From NCBI GenBank assembly GCA_903847605.1, contig CAINED010000090.1, forward strand, positions 35,502 to 99,501: DNA of 64,000 nucleotides, in the 5' to 3' direction. Both the position numbers and the translations under genes were made by a program. The notes under the pieces were generated by a model that saw only the letters and a list, made by a program, of their open reading frames with translations, had not been told where the DNA came from and did not search any database. The stretch comes from an uncultured Hyphomicrobiales bacterium. Its GTDB lineage: Bacteria; Pseudomonadota; Alphaproteobacteria; Rhizobiales; Beijerinckiaceae. Shown here piece after piece: positions 35,238 to 44,361 of the stretch (the first letter of the stretch is position 1; the number at the start of each line of letters is the position of its first letter).

Positions 35238-35555
35238 ATGGAAGATCGTATCGCCGCCATGGTGCTGGTTGCGGCGCTTGCCGGCACATCCACCGCCGTC
35301 ACCACCCGCGCGGATATCGCGCCTTCGCCCCGCCCGGGCGGAATCGCCAGCGACATCGTCGGCGCCGGGCATTCCTGCAAGGGCGGCGTTTCCATTCAGG
35401 CCATGTCAGGTCCGGAAGCGCAGGAAATCGAGTCCAAGGGGCTTCGCCCCATGATCGCGCGCTGCGACAGCGGCGAGACCTATCGCATCGTCTACGGCCA
35501 GCGGCCGGCCAATGGCGGCGCGCCCGCCGTGCAATCGGTGACGCCGGTCAGATGA
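35238..35555 (+). CDS. Small secreted protein
   Basis: 105-aa protein with an N-terminal hydrophobic stretch (AAMVLVAALAGTSTAVTTRA) that may be a signal peptide, then a mature part with two Cys (GHSCKGG and IARCDSG). ATG 35238 follows AAAGGAG. The upstream 138 bp are AT-rich, with ATATTAATAT near 35130, and probably contain its promoter. Function unknown. It meets the tfoX-like gene tail to tail with no gap. Confidence 0.55.
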   Translation: MEDRIAAMVLVAALAGTSTAVTTRADIAPSPRPGGIASDIVGAGHSCKGGVSIQAMSGPEAQEIESKGLRPMIARCDSGETYRIVYGQRPANGGAPAVQSVTPVR

Positions 35556-36005
35556 TCAGCGCCGTTTCGACGGTGATTTCGTAGCCGATTTCTTTGCCGC
35601 CTTTTTCGCAGGGGACTTGTTCGCAAGGGATTTGCCTGCGCCGTCGTCCGCTGCCTTCGGCATACGCTTGCCGGTCCCTTTGGTCTTACCGGCAGCAGAG
35701 CGTTGTGCGGCTTCCATCGCCAGAGCGCACCAGCGTTTCAACTCGCGCTCGTCCTCATGGGCATCTTCGGGCAGCAGGCGATAGGAGGTGACCATCCGCC
35801 CGCGCTTGCTCTCGAATTCGAAGGGTCGCAATCCGGCAGCCTCGAAGATTGGCAAACTGCTTTCGTCGGTCTTCAGATAGATTTCGCCTTGGTATTCGAG
35901 CGCGAACATGAGAGCTCCGGCATAAATGCCGTGGCCGCCGAACATGCGCTTGATGATGACTGGACCGAGCGGGCGAAAGATATCTTCAATGGCCCTGCGG
36001 TCCAC
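35556..36005 (-). CDS. TfoX N-terminal-domain protein with Lys-rich tail
   Basis: 149-aa protein. The TfoX_N fold is seen in VDRRAIEDIFRPLGPVIIKRMFGGHGIYAGALMFALEYQGEIYLKTDE (about residues 1-50), with the RMFGG signature. The C-terminal 50 residues are a repetitive Lys/Ala/Ser tail (KSPAKKAAKKSATKSPSKRR), as in histone-H1-like or AlgP-type proteins, suggesting nucleic-acid binding. The GTG start at 36005, 5 nt after the sufA stop, was chosen because the longer frame only adds antisense-like sequence from sufA. It is the last gene of the suf unit. Confidence 0.8.
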   Translation of the reverse strand: MDRRAIEDIFRPLGPVIIKRMFGGHGIYAGALMFALEYQGEIYLKTDESSLPIFEAAGLRPFEFESKRGRMVTSYRLLPEDAHEDERELKRWCALAMEAAQRSAAGKTKGTGKRMPKAADDGAGKSLANKSPAKKAAKKSATKSPSKRR

Positions 36006-36010
36006 GTTCC

Positions 36011-36403
36011 CTATTCCCTCGCCGCCAACGCCTCCGGCTTTGCAGGCGTGATCGCGACGCTCTCGCCGCATCCGCAAGCCGATGTCTCGTTCGGGTTTTT
36101 GAAAACGAAGCCGGAGCTGAGCCTGTCGGTCTTGTAGTCCATCTCGGTCCCCAGCAGGAACAGGATGGCCTTGGGATCGATGACGACCTTTGCGCCCTTG
36201 TCCTCGACGACCTCGTCGAACTTGCCGATCTCCGATGCCCATTCCATCGTGTAGGACATGCCGGCGCAGCCGCCGTTCTTCACGCCGACCTTCAGCGCGG
36301 CGACGGGCTTGTCGTTACCAGCCATGATTTCCCGAACGCGCTGCGCAGCAGCGTCGGTCAAGCTCATAACCTTGGGTCTCGGTCTCGGGTTCATGCTTGC
36401 CAT
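36011..36403 (-). CDS. sufA: A-type Fe-S carrier SufA/IscA
   Basis: 130-aa A-type scaffold/carrier that delivers Fe-S clusters to apoproteins. The three conserved Cys are present: GVKNGGCAGMSY and ACGCGES. The N-terminal block is MSLTDAAAQRVREIM. The start could be 36403 or 36394; TTG 36427 is less likely. Last biosynthetic gene of the suf operon. Confidence 0.93.
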   Translation of the reverse strand: MASMNPRPRPKVMSLTDAAAQRVREIMAGNDKPVAALKVGVKNGGCAGMSYTMEWASEIGKFDEVVEDKGAKVVIDPKAILFLLGTEMDYKTDRLSSGFVFKNPNETSACGCGESVAITPAKPEALAARE

Positions 36404-36493
36404 CTTGGTCTCCGGCGACGGGTTCAAGGCCCGCGAGGAAGAGTCGGGTATTAATGTAACAACGATCCGGGCGCTCTTACAGTCCTAGACCGC

Positions 36494-37228
36494 TCATCGG
36501 CCAGCCCGCACATAGATGCCGGAAAAACTGACATTTGCCCCGCCGCAATGCTGGTTGTCCTCGACAACGAGATAGCGGCCGAAGTGCCTCAGCAGCACCT
36601 GGCAATCGGACTTGTTGCGATCGGGAAAGTCCTTGACGGAATAACCTTCGCCAAACGCCAGGCGGTTGCCCTCTGGCGCGGCGGTCCCGTCAAAACCACC
36701 GGAGTGAACCGCCCCGTTGCGCACACGCACGGGATCGCGCGATCCCCAGACAGCCTCTCCCTCGGCTTCGACCTTGCCGTCCCTGAGCTTCAGCTTGATC
36801 GTCGCCTCGATCCGTTTCCATGTCCCCGGCCAATCCTGCGGACGCGGCACCGGCTGGACTGGAAGCGTCTCGATGGCGTCCCTTGGTATCCAGCCACCCG
36901 TTTCGGCAACGCGGTTGGAGACAAACGACACGCAGGCGAAATCGCCCTCGACTTCATCGACCAAGACCTCATCGCCAGGCACGAGAAACGCACGCTCGCG
37001 ACACGGCGCAGCCGCCGACGGGCAATCCCTGGTTTTCTCGGTGTCGCCGGGATTGGAGACAAAATGAACGCGCGGCGCTTTCGAAGCGATGCGGGCGATG
37101 CGCAGCGTATCATCGCCTGAACTTTCGCTGACGCCGCTGCACCAGCGCTTGTCGGCCGCTTGTGCGACCGTAGCAGCGAAGCCCAGGACAACAGCGATTG
37201 CGAAAGCCTTGCGCATGCGTTTCTTCAC
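36494..37228 (-). CDS. Secreted protein with SH3-like segment, inside suf operon
   Basis: 244-aa exported protein. The signal peptide is RKAFAIAVVLGFAATVAQA. A Cys-rich SH3-like region follows (about residues 30-110: ARIASKAPRVHFVSNPGDTEKTRDC, GDEVLVDEVEGDFACVSF, GGWIPRDAI). The C-terminal half is beta-rich (WKRIEATIKLKLRDGKVEAEGEAVWG, and VVEDNQHCGGANVSFSGIYVR). GTG 37228 overlaps the sufT stop as GTGA; ATG 37216 is an alternative. It is oddly placed between sufT and sufA although exported. No family recognised. Confidence 0.65.
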   Translation of the reverse strand: MKKRMRKAFAIAVVLGFAATVAQAADKRWCSGVSESSGDDTLRIARIASKAPRVHFVSNPGDTEKTRDCPSAAAPCRERAFLVPGDEVLVDEVEGDFACVSFVSNRVAETGGWIPRDAIETLPVQPVPRPQDWPGTWKRIEATIKLKLRDGKVEAEGEAVWGSRDPVRVRNGAVHSGGFDGTAAPEGNRLAFGEGYSVKDFPDRNKSDCQVLLRHFGRYLVVEDNQHCGGANVSFSGIYVRAGR

Positions 37229-37632
37229 CACATGTCCAGTGCGACTTTGGCCTCGTCCGACATGCGGCTCTGGTCCCATGGCGGATCGAAGACCATGTCG
37301 ACCTTCACGCCGGAAACGCCGCCGACCGCGCTAACCGCGTTCTCCACCCACTTGGGCATTTCGCCGGCGACAGGACAGCCCGGCGCCGTGAGCGTCATGT
37401 CCACCGCGACAAAACGATTGTCGTCGATGTCGATCTTGTAGATCAGGCCCAGTTCATAGATGTCGACCGGAATTTCCGGGTCGAACACCGTCTTCAGCGC
37501 CGCGACGATATCGTCCGTGAGACGATCGAGTTCTTCCGGCGGGATGGCGGGCGCGAGCGAGAGATCGGGCCTGTTAGGCTGCATCTCGTTGGCCTCGCCG
37601 GCGGGCTTTTTCTCTTGTGTCGTTTCGGACAT
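37225..37632 (-). CDS. sufT: SUF-associated MIP18/DUF59 protein SufT
   Basis: 135-aa protein of the MIP18/DUF59 family, which assists Fe-S cluster maturation or transfer. It carries DPEIPVDIYELGLIYKIDID, MTLTAPGCPVAGEMP with the conserved Cys, and FDPPWDQSRMSDEAKVAL at the C-terminus. ATG 37632 was chosen; a GTG at 37647 overlaps the sufS stop and would add 5 residues. Called SufX in some alphaproteobacterial operons. Confidence 0.92.
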   Translation of the reverse strand: MSETTQEKKPAGEANEMQPNRPDLSLAPAIPPEELDRLTDDIVAALKTVFDPEIPVDIYELGLIYKIDIDDNRFVAVDMTLTAPGCPVAGEMPKWVENAVSAVGGVSGVKVDMVFDPPWDQSRMSDEAKVALDMW

Positions 37633-37643
37633 GGGCTGTGCCT

Positions 37644-38879
37644 TCACGAAAAAAGGGCTTCGGCGCGCTTGAGCGCGTCAACGAAAATGTCGATCTCTTC
37701 CATCGTGTTGTAGAGACCGAAGGATGCGCGGCATGTGGACGTGACGCCAAAGCGCGTCAGCAGCGGCATGGCGCAATGCGTACCGGCGCGAACAGCGACG
37801 CCGGAACGGTCGATCACGGTGGCGACATCGTGCGCATGCGCACCCTTCATCTCGAAGGAAACGATAGCGCCCTTCTCGCGCGCCGTGCCGATGATGCGGA
37901 TCGAGTTCAGCTTGCGCAACTGCTCGTGCGCGTAATCGCGCAAACGATTCTCATGCGCGAGGATGTTGTCGCGTCCGAGGCCATCCATGTAATCCAGCGC
38001 CGCGCCGAGGCCGATGGCCTGAACGATCGGGGGCGTGCCCGCCTCGAAACGATGGGGCGGCGAATTGTAGGTGACGTCGTCCTGCGTGACCGTGACGATC
38101 ATCTCGCCGCCGCCTTCGAACGGCGGCAGGGCCTCCAGCCACTTCTTCCTGCCGTAGAGCACGCCGATGCCCGTTGGGCCATAGAGCTTGTGGCCAGTGA
38201 CGATATAGAAATCGCAGTCGATGTCGCGCACGTCGACAGGCAGATGCACCGCGCCCTGCGATCCATCGACGACAACCGGGATGCCGCGCGCATGGGCGAT
38301 GGCGCAAACTTCCTTGATAGGCACAATGGTGCCCAGAACATTCGACATATGCGTGATCGCGACAATCTTCGTTCGCGGCGTCAGGGCCTTCTCGAAGGCT
38401 TCAAGCGAAAAATTGCCCTCGTCATCCACATCGACCCATTTCAGCACTGCACCCTTGCGCTCGCGCAGATAATGCCAGGGCACGATGTTGGAGTGGTGCT
38501 CCATGATGGAGAGAACGATCTCGTCGCCCTCCTGGATATGCGCGAGGCCGAAGCTCGCAGCGACCGCATTCAACCCGCCAGTCGCCGAGCGCGTGAAGAT
38601 GATCTCATCGGTCGATTCCGCATTCAGGAAGGCGCGCACCTTTTCGCGCGCGCTTTCGTAAGCGTCCGTCGCGGCATTCGCGAGATAGTGCAGCCCGCGA
38701 TGCACATTGGCGTATTCATGCTCATAGGCGTAGGTGAGACGCTCGATCACCTGGCGCGGTTTCTGCGCCGACGCCCCATTATCGAGATAGACGAGCGGCT
38801 TGCCATAGGGCTTTTCGCGCAGGATTGGAAAATCCTCGCGCACTTTCATCACGTCATAGGGAGCGGCCTTTGCGTCCAT
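37644..38879 (-). CDS. sufS: Group II cysteine desulfurase SufS
   Basis: 411-aa PLP enzyme that takes sulfur from cysteine for cluster assembly. PLP-binding Lys in TGHKLYGPTGIG, the HHSNIVPW block, and the catalytic Cys loop in STCRASFGLYNT, the short group II form. A second His-containing loop is AGTHCAMPLLTRFG. ATG 38879 overlaps the sufD stop as TGATG. Group II enzymes normally need a SufE or SufU partner; none is in the window. Confidence 0.96.
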   Translation of the reverse strand: MDAKAAPYDVMKVREDFPILREKPYGKPLVYLDNGASAQKPRQVIERLTYAYEHEYANVHRGLHYLANAATDAYESAREKVRAFLNAESTDEIIFTRSATGGLNAVAASFGLAHIQEGDEIVLSIMEHHSNIVPWHYLRERKGAVLKWVDVDDEGNFSLEAFEKALTPRTKIVAITHMSNVLGTIVPIKEVCAIAHARGIPVVVDGSQGAVHLPVDVRDIDCDFYIVTGHKLYGPTGIGVLYGRKKWLEALPPFEGGGEMIVTVTQDDVTYNSPPHRFEAGTPPIVQAIGLGAALDYMDGLGRDNILAHENRLRDYAHEQLRKLNSIRIIGTAREKGAIVSFEMKGAHAHDVATVIDRSGVAVRAGTHCAMPLLTRFGVTSTCRASFGLYNTMEEIDIFVDALKRAEALFS

Positions 38880-40213
38880 CACGCAACCCTCCCTTTCAGC
38901 CAGTCGCGTACACGCTGCAGCATGGCCTCGCGCAGTGATTCATCGCTCAACCGTTCGATGGCGTCGCCCGCAAAAGCTTCCAGCAGCAACGTCTCCGCAT
39001 CGGCGCGCGGAATGCCGCGCGACATCGCATAAAACAATTGGGCGGGATCGAGCGCGCCGACCGTCGCGCCATGGCCACAGGTCACGTCATCGGCGAAGAT
39101 TTCAAGCTCGGGCTTGTTGTACATGGCCGCATCGTCGCCAAGCAAAATCGTCTGCGACTTCATCACGCCATCGGTCTTCTGCGCATGCTGCGCGACGACG
39201 ACCTTGCCCTGGAAGACGCCTGTCGCGCTTTCATCGACAATATGCTTGAAATATTCGCGACTGGTATTGCCTGGATTGGCGTGATCGACCACGAGCGTCG
39301 TATCCGCGTGATCCTTGCCGCGCAGAAGCGTTGCGCTGGCAAGCGAAAGTTCCGCGCCTTCAGCCTCGAAGCGCGCAAAAATCTGGCGGCGCAGGAAACC
39401 GCCGCCTTCCACGAGCGCGACGGAATTCAGTTTCGCCTCTTCCCATACGATCGTCAGCAGCGAATGCACATGCACTTCATTATCGCCGGTGCGGGCGCGG
39501 TGAAAGCTGTGCTCCACTTGCGAGCGACCGCTCGCGAAGAGCACCAGCGCGTCGTTCTTCTGGACGCGCGCGTCACCCAGCGTGATGTGCTTTTCGACGA
39601 GGGTGAATGTCGCCCCCGCGCCCGCGCGCACCATGGAGCGCGAAAAAATCGCCTTGGGCGCATCTGCAATCGTGATCGATACCAGTTCGATGGGCAGCGC
39701 GGCATGATAGCCTGGCTCCACATCGATCACGACGCCACCGCGCATGAAGGCCGTATTCAAAGCGAGGGCCGTATCGCCCTTGCCGAGATTTTTGGCCGAG
39801 AGGATGTCGATGGCGACCTTGTCGCCCGTCTCAAGCACATCGTCGAGCGTGCGCAGGGTGATATCCGAAGTGACAAGACCAGCGCTCAGTTCCTCAATGA
39901 AGTAACCATCAACGAGAACAGCACGCACCTGACCTTCGCGCACGGGTTGCAAGACCGCCTGCGCTTGCGCAATGGCGCCAGCATCAGGCCTGCCGGCGAG
40001 CGGCAGCACGTCCTTCATCTGCGCGCGCAGGTCGCTGTAGTGCCACGCTTCGACCCGGCGCGTCGGCAGGCCTTGCGATGCAAACAAGGCCGCTGCATCG
40101 GCGCGCAAGGCGCGTACGCGCGCCTGCCCCGGCAATTGCGGCGCAAGCGCATCGAAAGCGCCTGACAGCGCGCTCTCGACTTCGGTCCTGGCTCTCTTCA
40201 CGACTGCGTTCAT
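38879..40213 (-). CDS. sufD: Fe-S cluster assembly protein SufD
   Basis: 444-aa beta-helix subunit of the SufBC2D scaffold. It carries RRVEAWHYSDLRAQ (residues about 50-65), the SLASATLLRGKDHADTTLVVDHANPGNTSREYFKHIV block and the C-terminal ATVGALDPAQLFYAMSRGIPRADAETLLLEAF. The His in GHGATVGAL, which helps cluster assembly in SufD, is present. ATG 40213, 1 nt after the sufC stop. Confidence 0.95.
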   Translation of the reverse strand: MNAVVKRARTEVESALSGAFDALAPQLPGQARVRALRADAAALFASQGLPTRRVEAWHYSDLRAQMKDVLPLAGRPDAGAIAQAQAVLQPVREGQVRAVLVDGYFIEELSAGLVTSDITLRTLDDVLETGDKVAIDILSAKNLGKGDTALALNTAFMRGGVVIDVEPGYHAALPIELVSITIADAPKAIFSRSMVRAGAGATFTLVEKHITLGDARVQKNDALVLFASGRSQVEHSFHRARTGDNEVHVHSLLTIVWEEAKLNSVALVEGGGFLRRQIFARFEAEGAELSLASATLLRGKDHADTTLVVDHANPGNTSREYFKHIVDESATGVFQGKVVVAQHAQKTDGVMKSQTILLGDDAAMYNKPELEIFADDVTCGHGATVGALDPAQLFYAMSRGIPRADAETLLLEAFAGDAIERLSDESLREAMLQRVRDWLKGRVA

Positions 40214-40214
40214 C

Positions 40215-40964
40215 TCAAGCTGCCTGCCCGATGAATTCCTTGTAGCCCCTGGCCTCAAGTTCGTGCGCCAACTCCGGCCCGCCGGTCTTTACGATGCGCC
40301 CGGACGCCATAACATGCACGGTGTCCGGCTTGATGTATTCGAGCAGGCGCTGGTAGTGCGTGATGACGAGAAACCCGCGATCGGTCCCGCGCAAAGCATT
40401 CACGCCATCGGCGACGACACGCAAGGCATCGATATCGAGACCGGAATCGGTTTCGTCGAGGATTGCGAGTTTCGGATCGAGCAGCGACATCTGCAGCACT
40501 TCCATGCGCTTCTTCTCGCCGCCGGAAAATCCGACATTGAGCGCGCGGCGCAGCATGTCCTGGGCTACGCCGAGCTTGCCCTGCGCCTCGCGGACGATCT
40601 TCATGAATTCCGGCGTCGGCAATTCCTTCTCGCCGCGATGTTTGCGCTGCGCATTCATCGCCGCCTTCAGGAACGTCATGGTGTTCACGCCGGGAATTTC
40701 GACCGGATATTGAAACGCAAGGAACAGGCCCTTCGCGGCGCGCTCGTCCGGCGGCATGTCGAGAATGCTCTCGCCATTCAGCAGCACTTCGCCCTGCGTG
40801 ACCTCATAGCCCTCACGGCCCGCGACGACATAGGATAGCGTCGACTTGCCGGAGCCATTCGGCCCCATGATGGCCGCGACCTCGCCGTCCTTCACAGTCA
40901 GCGTGAGACCCTTGAGAATTTCCTTGCCGCCGACATTGGCGTGGAGGTTTTTGATTTCGAGCAT
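40215..40964 (-). CDS. sufC: Fe-S cluster assembly ATPase SufC
   Basis: 249-aa ABC ATPase of the SufBCD complex. Walker A MGPNGSGKST, signature FSGGEKKRMEVLQM, Walker B LAILDETDSGLDIDAL. The EELPTPEFMKI-type insert before the signature is typical. ATG 40964 gives the normal length. Confidence 0.97.
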   Translation of the reverse strand: MLEIKNLHANVGGKEILKGLTLTVKDGEVAAIMGPNGSGKSTLSYVVAGREGYEVTQGEVLLNGESILDMPPDERAAKGLFLAFQYPVEIPGVNTMTFLKAAMNAQRKHRGEKELPTPEFMKIVREAQGKLGVAQDMLRRALNVGFSGGEKKRMEVLQMSLLDPKLAILDETDSGLDIDALRVVADGVNALRGTDRGFLVITHYQRLLEYIKPDTVHVMASGRIVKTGGPELAHELEARGYKEFIGQAA

Positions 40965-40965
40965 G

Positions 40966-41274
40966 TTACGAACTTGCCTTTGTCCATTGTTCCGGCCAGC
41001 GGTCGAAATGACCGAGGAAGCGCCACTCCGATTCATCCTTGTTCATGCGCCAGAGCGAATACTTCGCCTGATGAGGTTCGGCATTCCATACCCCGCGCAC
41101 GCCAACAAGATATTCGGCTGCGCCAAAGGTGGATTCGCGAAATCCCGTGACGGCGCCGTCCAACGCTTCTTCAGGCCATTCGCTTTGCGACAACGCCACC
41201 GGCGACCATGCGACAGCGCGGCCGAAGACCTCGGCGAGAACGGTGATGGCCGAGTCTTGCATCGCAATACTCAC
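40966..41274 (-). CDS. Unknown small protein between sufB and sufC
   Basis: 102-aa soluble protein. It contains [33 protein letters not shown] and [30 protein letters not shown], is rich in Trp and has no Cys. GTG 41274 overlaps the sufB stop as GTGA; ATG 41262 is an alternative. sufC starts 1 nt after its stop, so it is tightly embedded in the operon. Family not recognised. Confidence 0.75.
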   Translation of the reverse strand: MSIAMQDSAITVLAEVFGRAVAWSPVALSQSEWPEEALDGAVTGFRESTFGAAEYLVGVRGVWNAEPHQAKYSLWRMNKDESEWRFLGHFDRWPEQWTKASS

Positions 41275-42746
41275 CCCACGCTCCCCTCAAGGCTCACAGC
41301 GATGAGCTTCTGCGCTTCGACGGCGAATTCCATCGGCAATTGCTGCAGCACGTCGCGGACGAAGCCGTTGACGATCAGTGCCGTCGCCTCTTCAGCATCG
41401 AGGCCGCGCTGGCGGCAATAGAAAAGCTGGTCTTCCGCGATCTTCGATGTCGTCGCCTCGTGCTCGAACACCGCGCTGCGATTGCGCGAGTCGAGATAGG
41501 GAATCGTATGCGCGCCGCACCTGTCGCCGATCAGCAGCGAGTCGCAATTGGTGAAATTGCGCGCGTTGTCGGCCTTGCGATGGGCGAACACCTGTCCGCG
41601 ATAGGTATTGTTGGAACGGCCTGCCGAGATACCCTTGGAGATAATCCGGCTCGACGTGTTCTTGCCGAGATGCATCATCTTCGTGCCCGAGTCGACCTGC
41701 TGACGTCCATTCGATATCGCGATCGAATAGAACTCACCGCGCGAATGATCGCCGCGCAGGATGCAGGACGGATATTTCCACGTGATCGCAGAGCCTGTTT
41801 CAACTTGCGTCCACGAAATCTTCGAGCGGTCGCCGCGGCAATCGCCGCGCTTTGTCACGAAGTTGTAAATGCCGCCCTTGCCCTCGCTGTCGCCGGGATA
41901 CCAGTTCTGCACCGTCGAATATTTGATCTCGGCGTCCTCGAGCGCGATCAGTTCGACGACAGCCGCATGCAACTGGTTCTCGTCGCGCATCGGCGCGGTG
42001 CAGCCTTCGAGATAGCTGACGTAGGATCCCTTATCGGCAATGATCAGCGTACGCTCGAACTGGCCCGTGTTCTTCTCGTTGATGCGGAAATAGGTCGACA
42101 ATTCCATCGGGCAGCGCACGCCCGGCGGAATGTAGACGAAGGAGCCATCGGAGAAGACCGCGCTGTTCAGCGTCGCGAAATAATTGTCGCTGACCGGCAC
42201 GACGGAGCCGAGATATTTCTTCACGAGCTCGGGATGCGAATGCACCGCTTCCGAAATCGGGCAGAAGATCACGCCCGATTTCGCCAGTTCGGCCTTGAAG
42301 GTCGTCGCGACGGAAACGCTGTCGAACACGGCATCCACGGCGACGCGGGTGCCCGCGCCTTCGATGCCGAGCAGGATCTCGCGCTCCCGCAGGGGAATGC
42401 CGAGCTTCTCATAGGTGCGCAGCAGTTCCGGATCGACTTCATCCAGGGATTTCGGCCCCGGCGTCGATTTCGGCGCGGAGTAATAATAGAGATCCTGGTA
42501 GTCGATCTTCGGATATTCGACGCGCGCCCATTTCGGCTCGGTCATGGTCAGCCAGAGCCGATAGGCGTCGAGGCGCCATTGCGTCATCCACACGGGTTCG
42601 TTCTTTTTCGCCGAGATGAAGCGTACGATATCCTCGTTCAGGCCCTTGGGGGCCTTGTCGGACTCGATATCGGTGACGAAGCCATATTTGTAGGCATCGA
42701 CATCGACAGACTTCACCGTATCGACTGTTTCCTGAACAGCCGCCAT
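41271..42746 (-). CDS. sufB: Fe-S cluster scaffold SufB
   Basis: 491-aa scaffold subunit on which the cluster is built. Typical blocks are [46 protein letters not shown] with a conserved Cys, [22 protein letters not shown], the [27 protein letters not shown] block, and [23 protein letters not shown] near the C-terminus, including the Cys-Glu pair used for assembly. ATG 42746 chosen over an upstream in-frame start at 42761. Confidence 0.97.
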   Translation of the reverse strand: MAAVQETVDTVKSVDVDAYKYGFVTDIESDKAPKGLNEDIVRFISAKKNEPVWMTQWRLDAYRLWLTMTEPKWARVEYPKIDYQDLYYYSAPKSTPGPKSLDEVDPELLRTYEKLGIPLREREILLGIEGAGTRVAVDAVFDSVSVATTFKAELAKSGVIFCPISEAVHSHPELVKKYLGSVVPVSDNYFATLNSAVFSDGSFVYIPPGVRCPMELSTYFRINEKNTGQFERTLIIADKGSYVSYLEGCTAPMRDENQLHAAVVELIALEDAEIKYSTVQNWYPGDSEGKGGIYNFVTKRGDCRGDRSKISWTQVETGSAITWKYPSCILRGDHSRGEFYSIAISNGRQQVDSGTKMMHLGKNTSSRIISKGISAGRSNNTYRGQVFAHRKADNARNFTNCDSLLIGDRCGAHTIPYLDSRNRSAVFEHEATTSKIAEDQLFYCRQRGLDAEEATALIVNGFVRDVLQQLPMEFAVEAQKLIAVSLEGSVG

Positions 42747-42827
42747 CTTCTTACCCCTCACCTTGGCGGTTTCAAGGACCGCTGGTTGAGCCTATGTCGC
42801 GGGACGCATGCACGCCCCGAATTCATT

Positions 42828-44000
42828 TCAAGCCGCCGGCTTCATGCGCCGGGCGGCGATCCTGTCGGCCACGCAGCCGATGATTTCGAGCGCGTTCTCT
42901 ATATCGTGCTTCGCCGTGCCAACGCCAAGGCTTACGCGCAAGGCACAACGCGCAAGATCGGGCGGCACGGCCATGCTTTCAAGGACATGCGACGGCTTAA
43001 CCTTGCCGGACGAACAGGCTGAGCCTGAAGACAACGCGAGGCCGTCGAGATCGAGCCCAATCAGCAGCGTTTCCGCAGTCAGGCCGTGAATCGCGAAAGC
43101 GCTGGTGTTGGGCAGGCGCGGCGCAGATGCGCCGAAAATCGTGACCTCAGGAAAGCGCTGGCGCAGGCCCGCTTCGAACGCATCCCGCAAGGCAGCCTGT
43201 CGCTTCGCCTCGAATTCGCGATTCTCCAGAGCGCAAGCCGCCGCTGCGCCAAAACCCGCGATACCCGCCAAGTTTTCGGTCCCCCCGCGAAGGCCGCGCT
43301 CCTGTCCACCTCCCCGCAGAAGCGGCGCATCGATTTCCAGCGCCGGATTGGCCAGCGCGAGCGCGCCGACGCCCTTGGGGCCGCCCATCTTGTGCGCGGA
43401 AAAAAAGAGGATATCGGCCCCCAGCGAAATCGCGTTTTCATCGACCCGATGCAGCGCCTGCACGGCATCGCAGACGACGATTCCGCCGCGCCCATGCACC
43501 ATGTCGGCAGCCTGCCGCACCGGCTGGATAACGCCGGTCTCGTTGTTGGCGGCCTGCAACGCGAGAACCGCCCGGCGCTCGCCTGCGGCGTCGAGTGCGC
43601 TCGCCAAAGCGGACAGATCGAGTGTTCCGTCCGGCGTCAGCGGCAGTTGCGCCACGTTTTCCGCAGCAAAACGATGGCCTTCGCGCACGCAGGGATGTTC
43701 GCCGCCTGCTATGAGTAGCCTGTCGAACTGCTTCGCGCCGCGTGCGGAAATCTCCGGCGTGAGCGCCACCGCCGCCGCCTCGGTCGCACCTGACGTAAAA
43801 ACGATTCTGGACGCAGGAACGCCCGCGAGCGCCGCGACCTGCTGGCGCGCCGTCTCGACCATCGCGCGCGCCGCGCGACCCTCCTTGTGAATGGACGACG
43901 GATTGCCCTGAAGTTCCAGCGCCGCGCATACGGCCTCGCGCACGCCCTGCGCCAGAGGCGCGGTCGCGTTATGGTCGAGGTAAATCCGTCCTGCCGGCAT
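42828..44000 (-). CDS. Group I cysteine desulfurase (NifS/IscS type)
   Basis: 390-aa PLP enzyme and first gene of the suf operon. PLP Lys in FFSAHKMGGPKGVGAL, the N-terminal YLDHNATAPL, and the long Cys loop SSGSACSSGKVKPSHVL of group I desulfurases. In the alphaproteobacterial suf operon such a gene (often called sufS2) precedes sufB. Having two desulfurases of different groups in one operon is characteristic of this lineage. Confidence 0.95.
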   Translation of the reverse strand: MPAGRIYLDHNATAPLAQGVREAVCAALELQGNPSSIHKEGRAARAMVETARQQVAALAGVPASRIVFTSGATEAAAVALTPEISARGAKQFDRLLIAGGEHPCVREGHRFAAENVAQLPLTPDGTLDLSALASALDAAGERRAVLALQAANNETGVIQPVRQAADMVHGRGGIVVCDAVQALHRVDENAISLGADILFFSAHKMGGPKGVGALALANPALEIDAPLLRGGGQERGLRGGTENLAGIAGFGAAAACALENREFEAKRQAALRDAFEAGLRQRFPEVTIFGASAPRLPNTSAFAIHGLTAETLLIGLDLDGLALSSGSACSSGKVKPSHVLESMAVPPDLARCALRVSLGVGTAKHDIENALEIIGCVADRIAARRMKPAA

Positions 44001-44221
44001 CGCCGCCGTCCCGCTCGTAACTGTTTACGGCGGACGGTCCCACGCGAACCTTCGCCACTCGCTGCCCCAACCGCGTCCCCAACATGCAATTTCCTTGCAT
44101 TTGCGGATGCTGTGCATGTTAAAAGCGCGCCCGAAAGGAAACCTTTTCCGTCCTGATTCAGACCGGGGACGCGCTGCCGAAGAATTCTTCCGGGCTTGGG
44201 GCATATCCCACATAGGCCTAG
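44001..44221 (-). other. Probable suf leader region
   Basis: The non-coding stretch between the candidate suf start site and the first ATG. It contains the inverted repeat ATGCAA-TTTCC-TTGCAT (44084-44100) and, next to it, GATGC-TGTGCATG. No ORF with a ribosome site was found. Together with the promoter block it makes the only gene-free gap over 300 bp in the window (44001-44361). Confidence 0.4.
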
Positions 44222-44270
44222 TTTAGAATTATTCTAACACTATTTTCGGCTTTTAGCGCTCTCAAGTCAA
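44222..44270 (-). promoter_or_regulatory. suf promoter with Irr-type iron control element
   Basis: The palindrome TTAGAAT-T-ATTCTAA (44223-44237, perfect 7+1+7) matches the rhizobial iron control element consensus TTTAGAA...TTCTAAA bound by Irr. On the minus strand TTGACT (44265-44270), a 17-nt spacer and GAAAAT (44242-44247) form a sigma70-like promoter whose start site would fall inside the palindrome, the arrangement of a repressor site. Confidence 0.7.
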
Positions 44271-44361
44271 GCAAACAGGGTGGTTTTGGCGGGTTTCCAA
44301 CGCCATATCGGCATAACATTCGCGCTGCCAGCCGCAGCGCCGGTTTCTCATCGGAGATAGC

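Noticed and set aside
41340..43022. 560-aa open frame on the plus strand across sufB and the cysteine desulfurase
   Set aside because: It runs antisense to two clear suf genes, has no recognisable family and reflects third-position GC bias.
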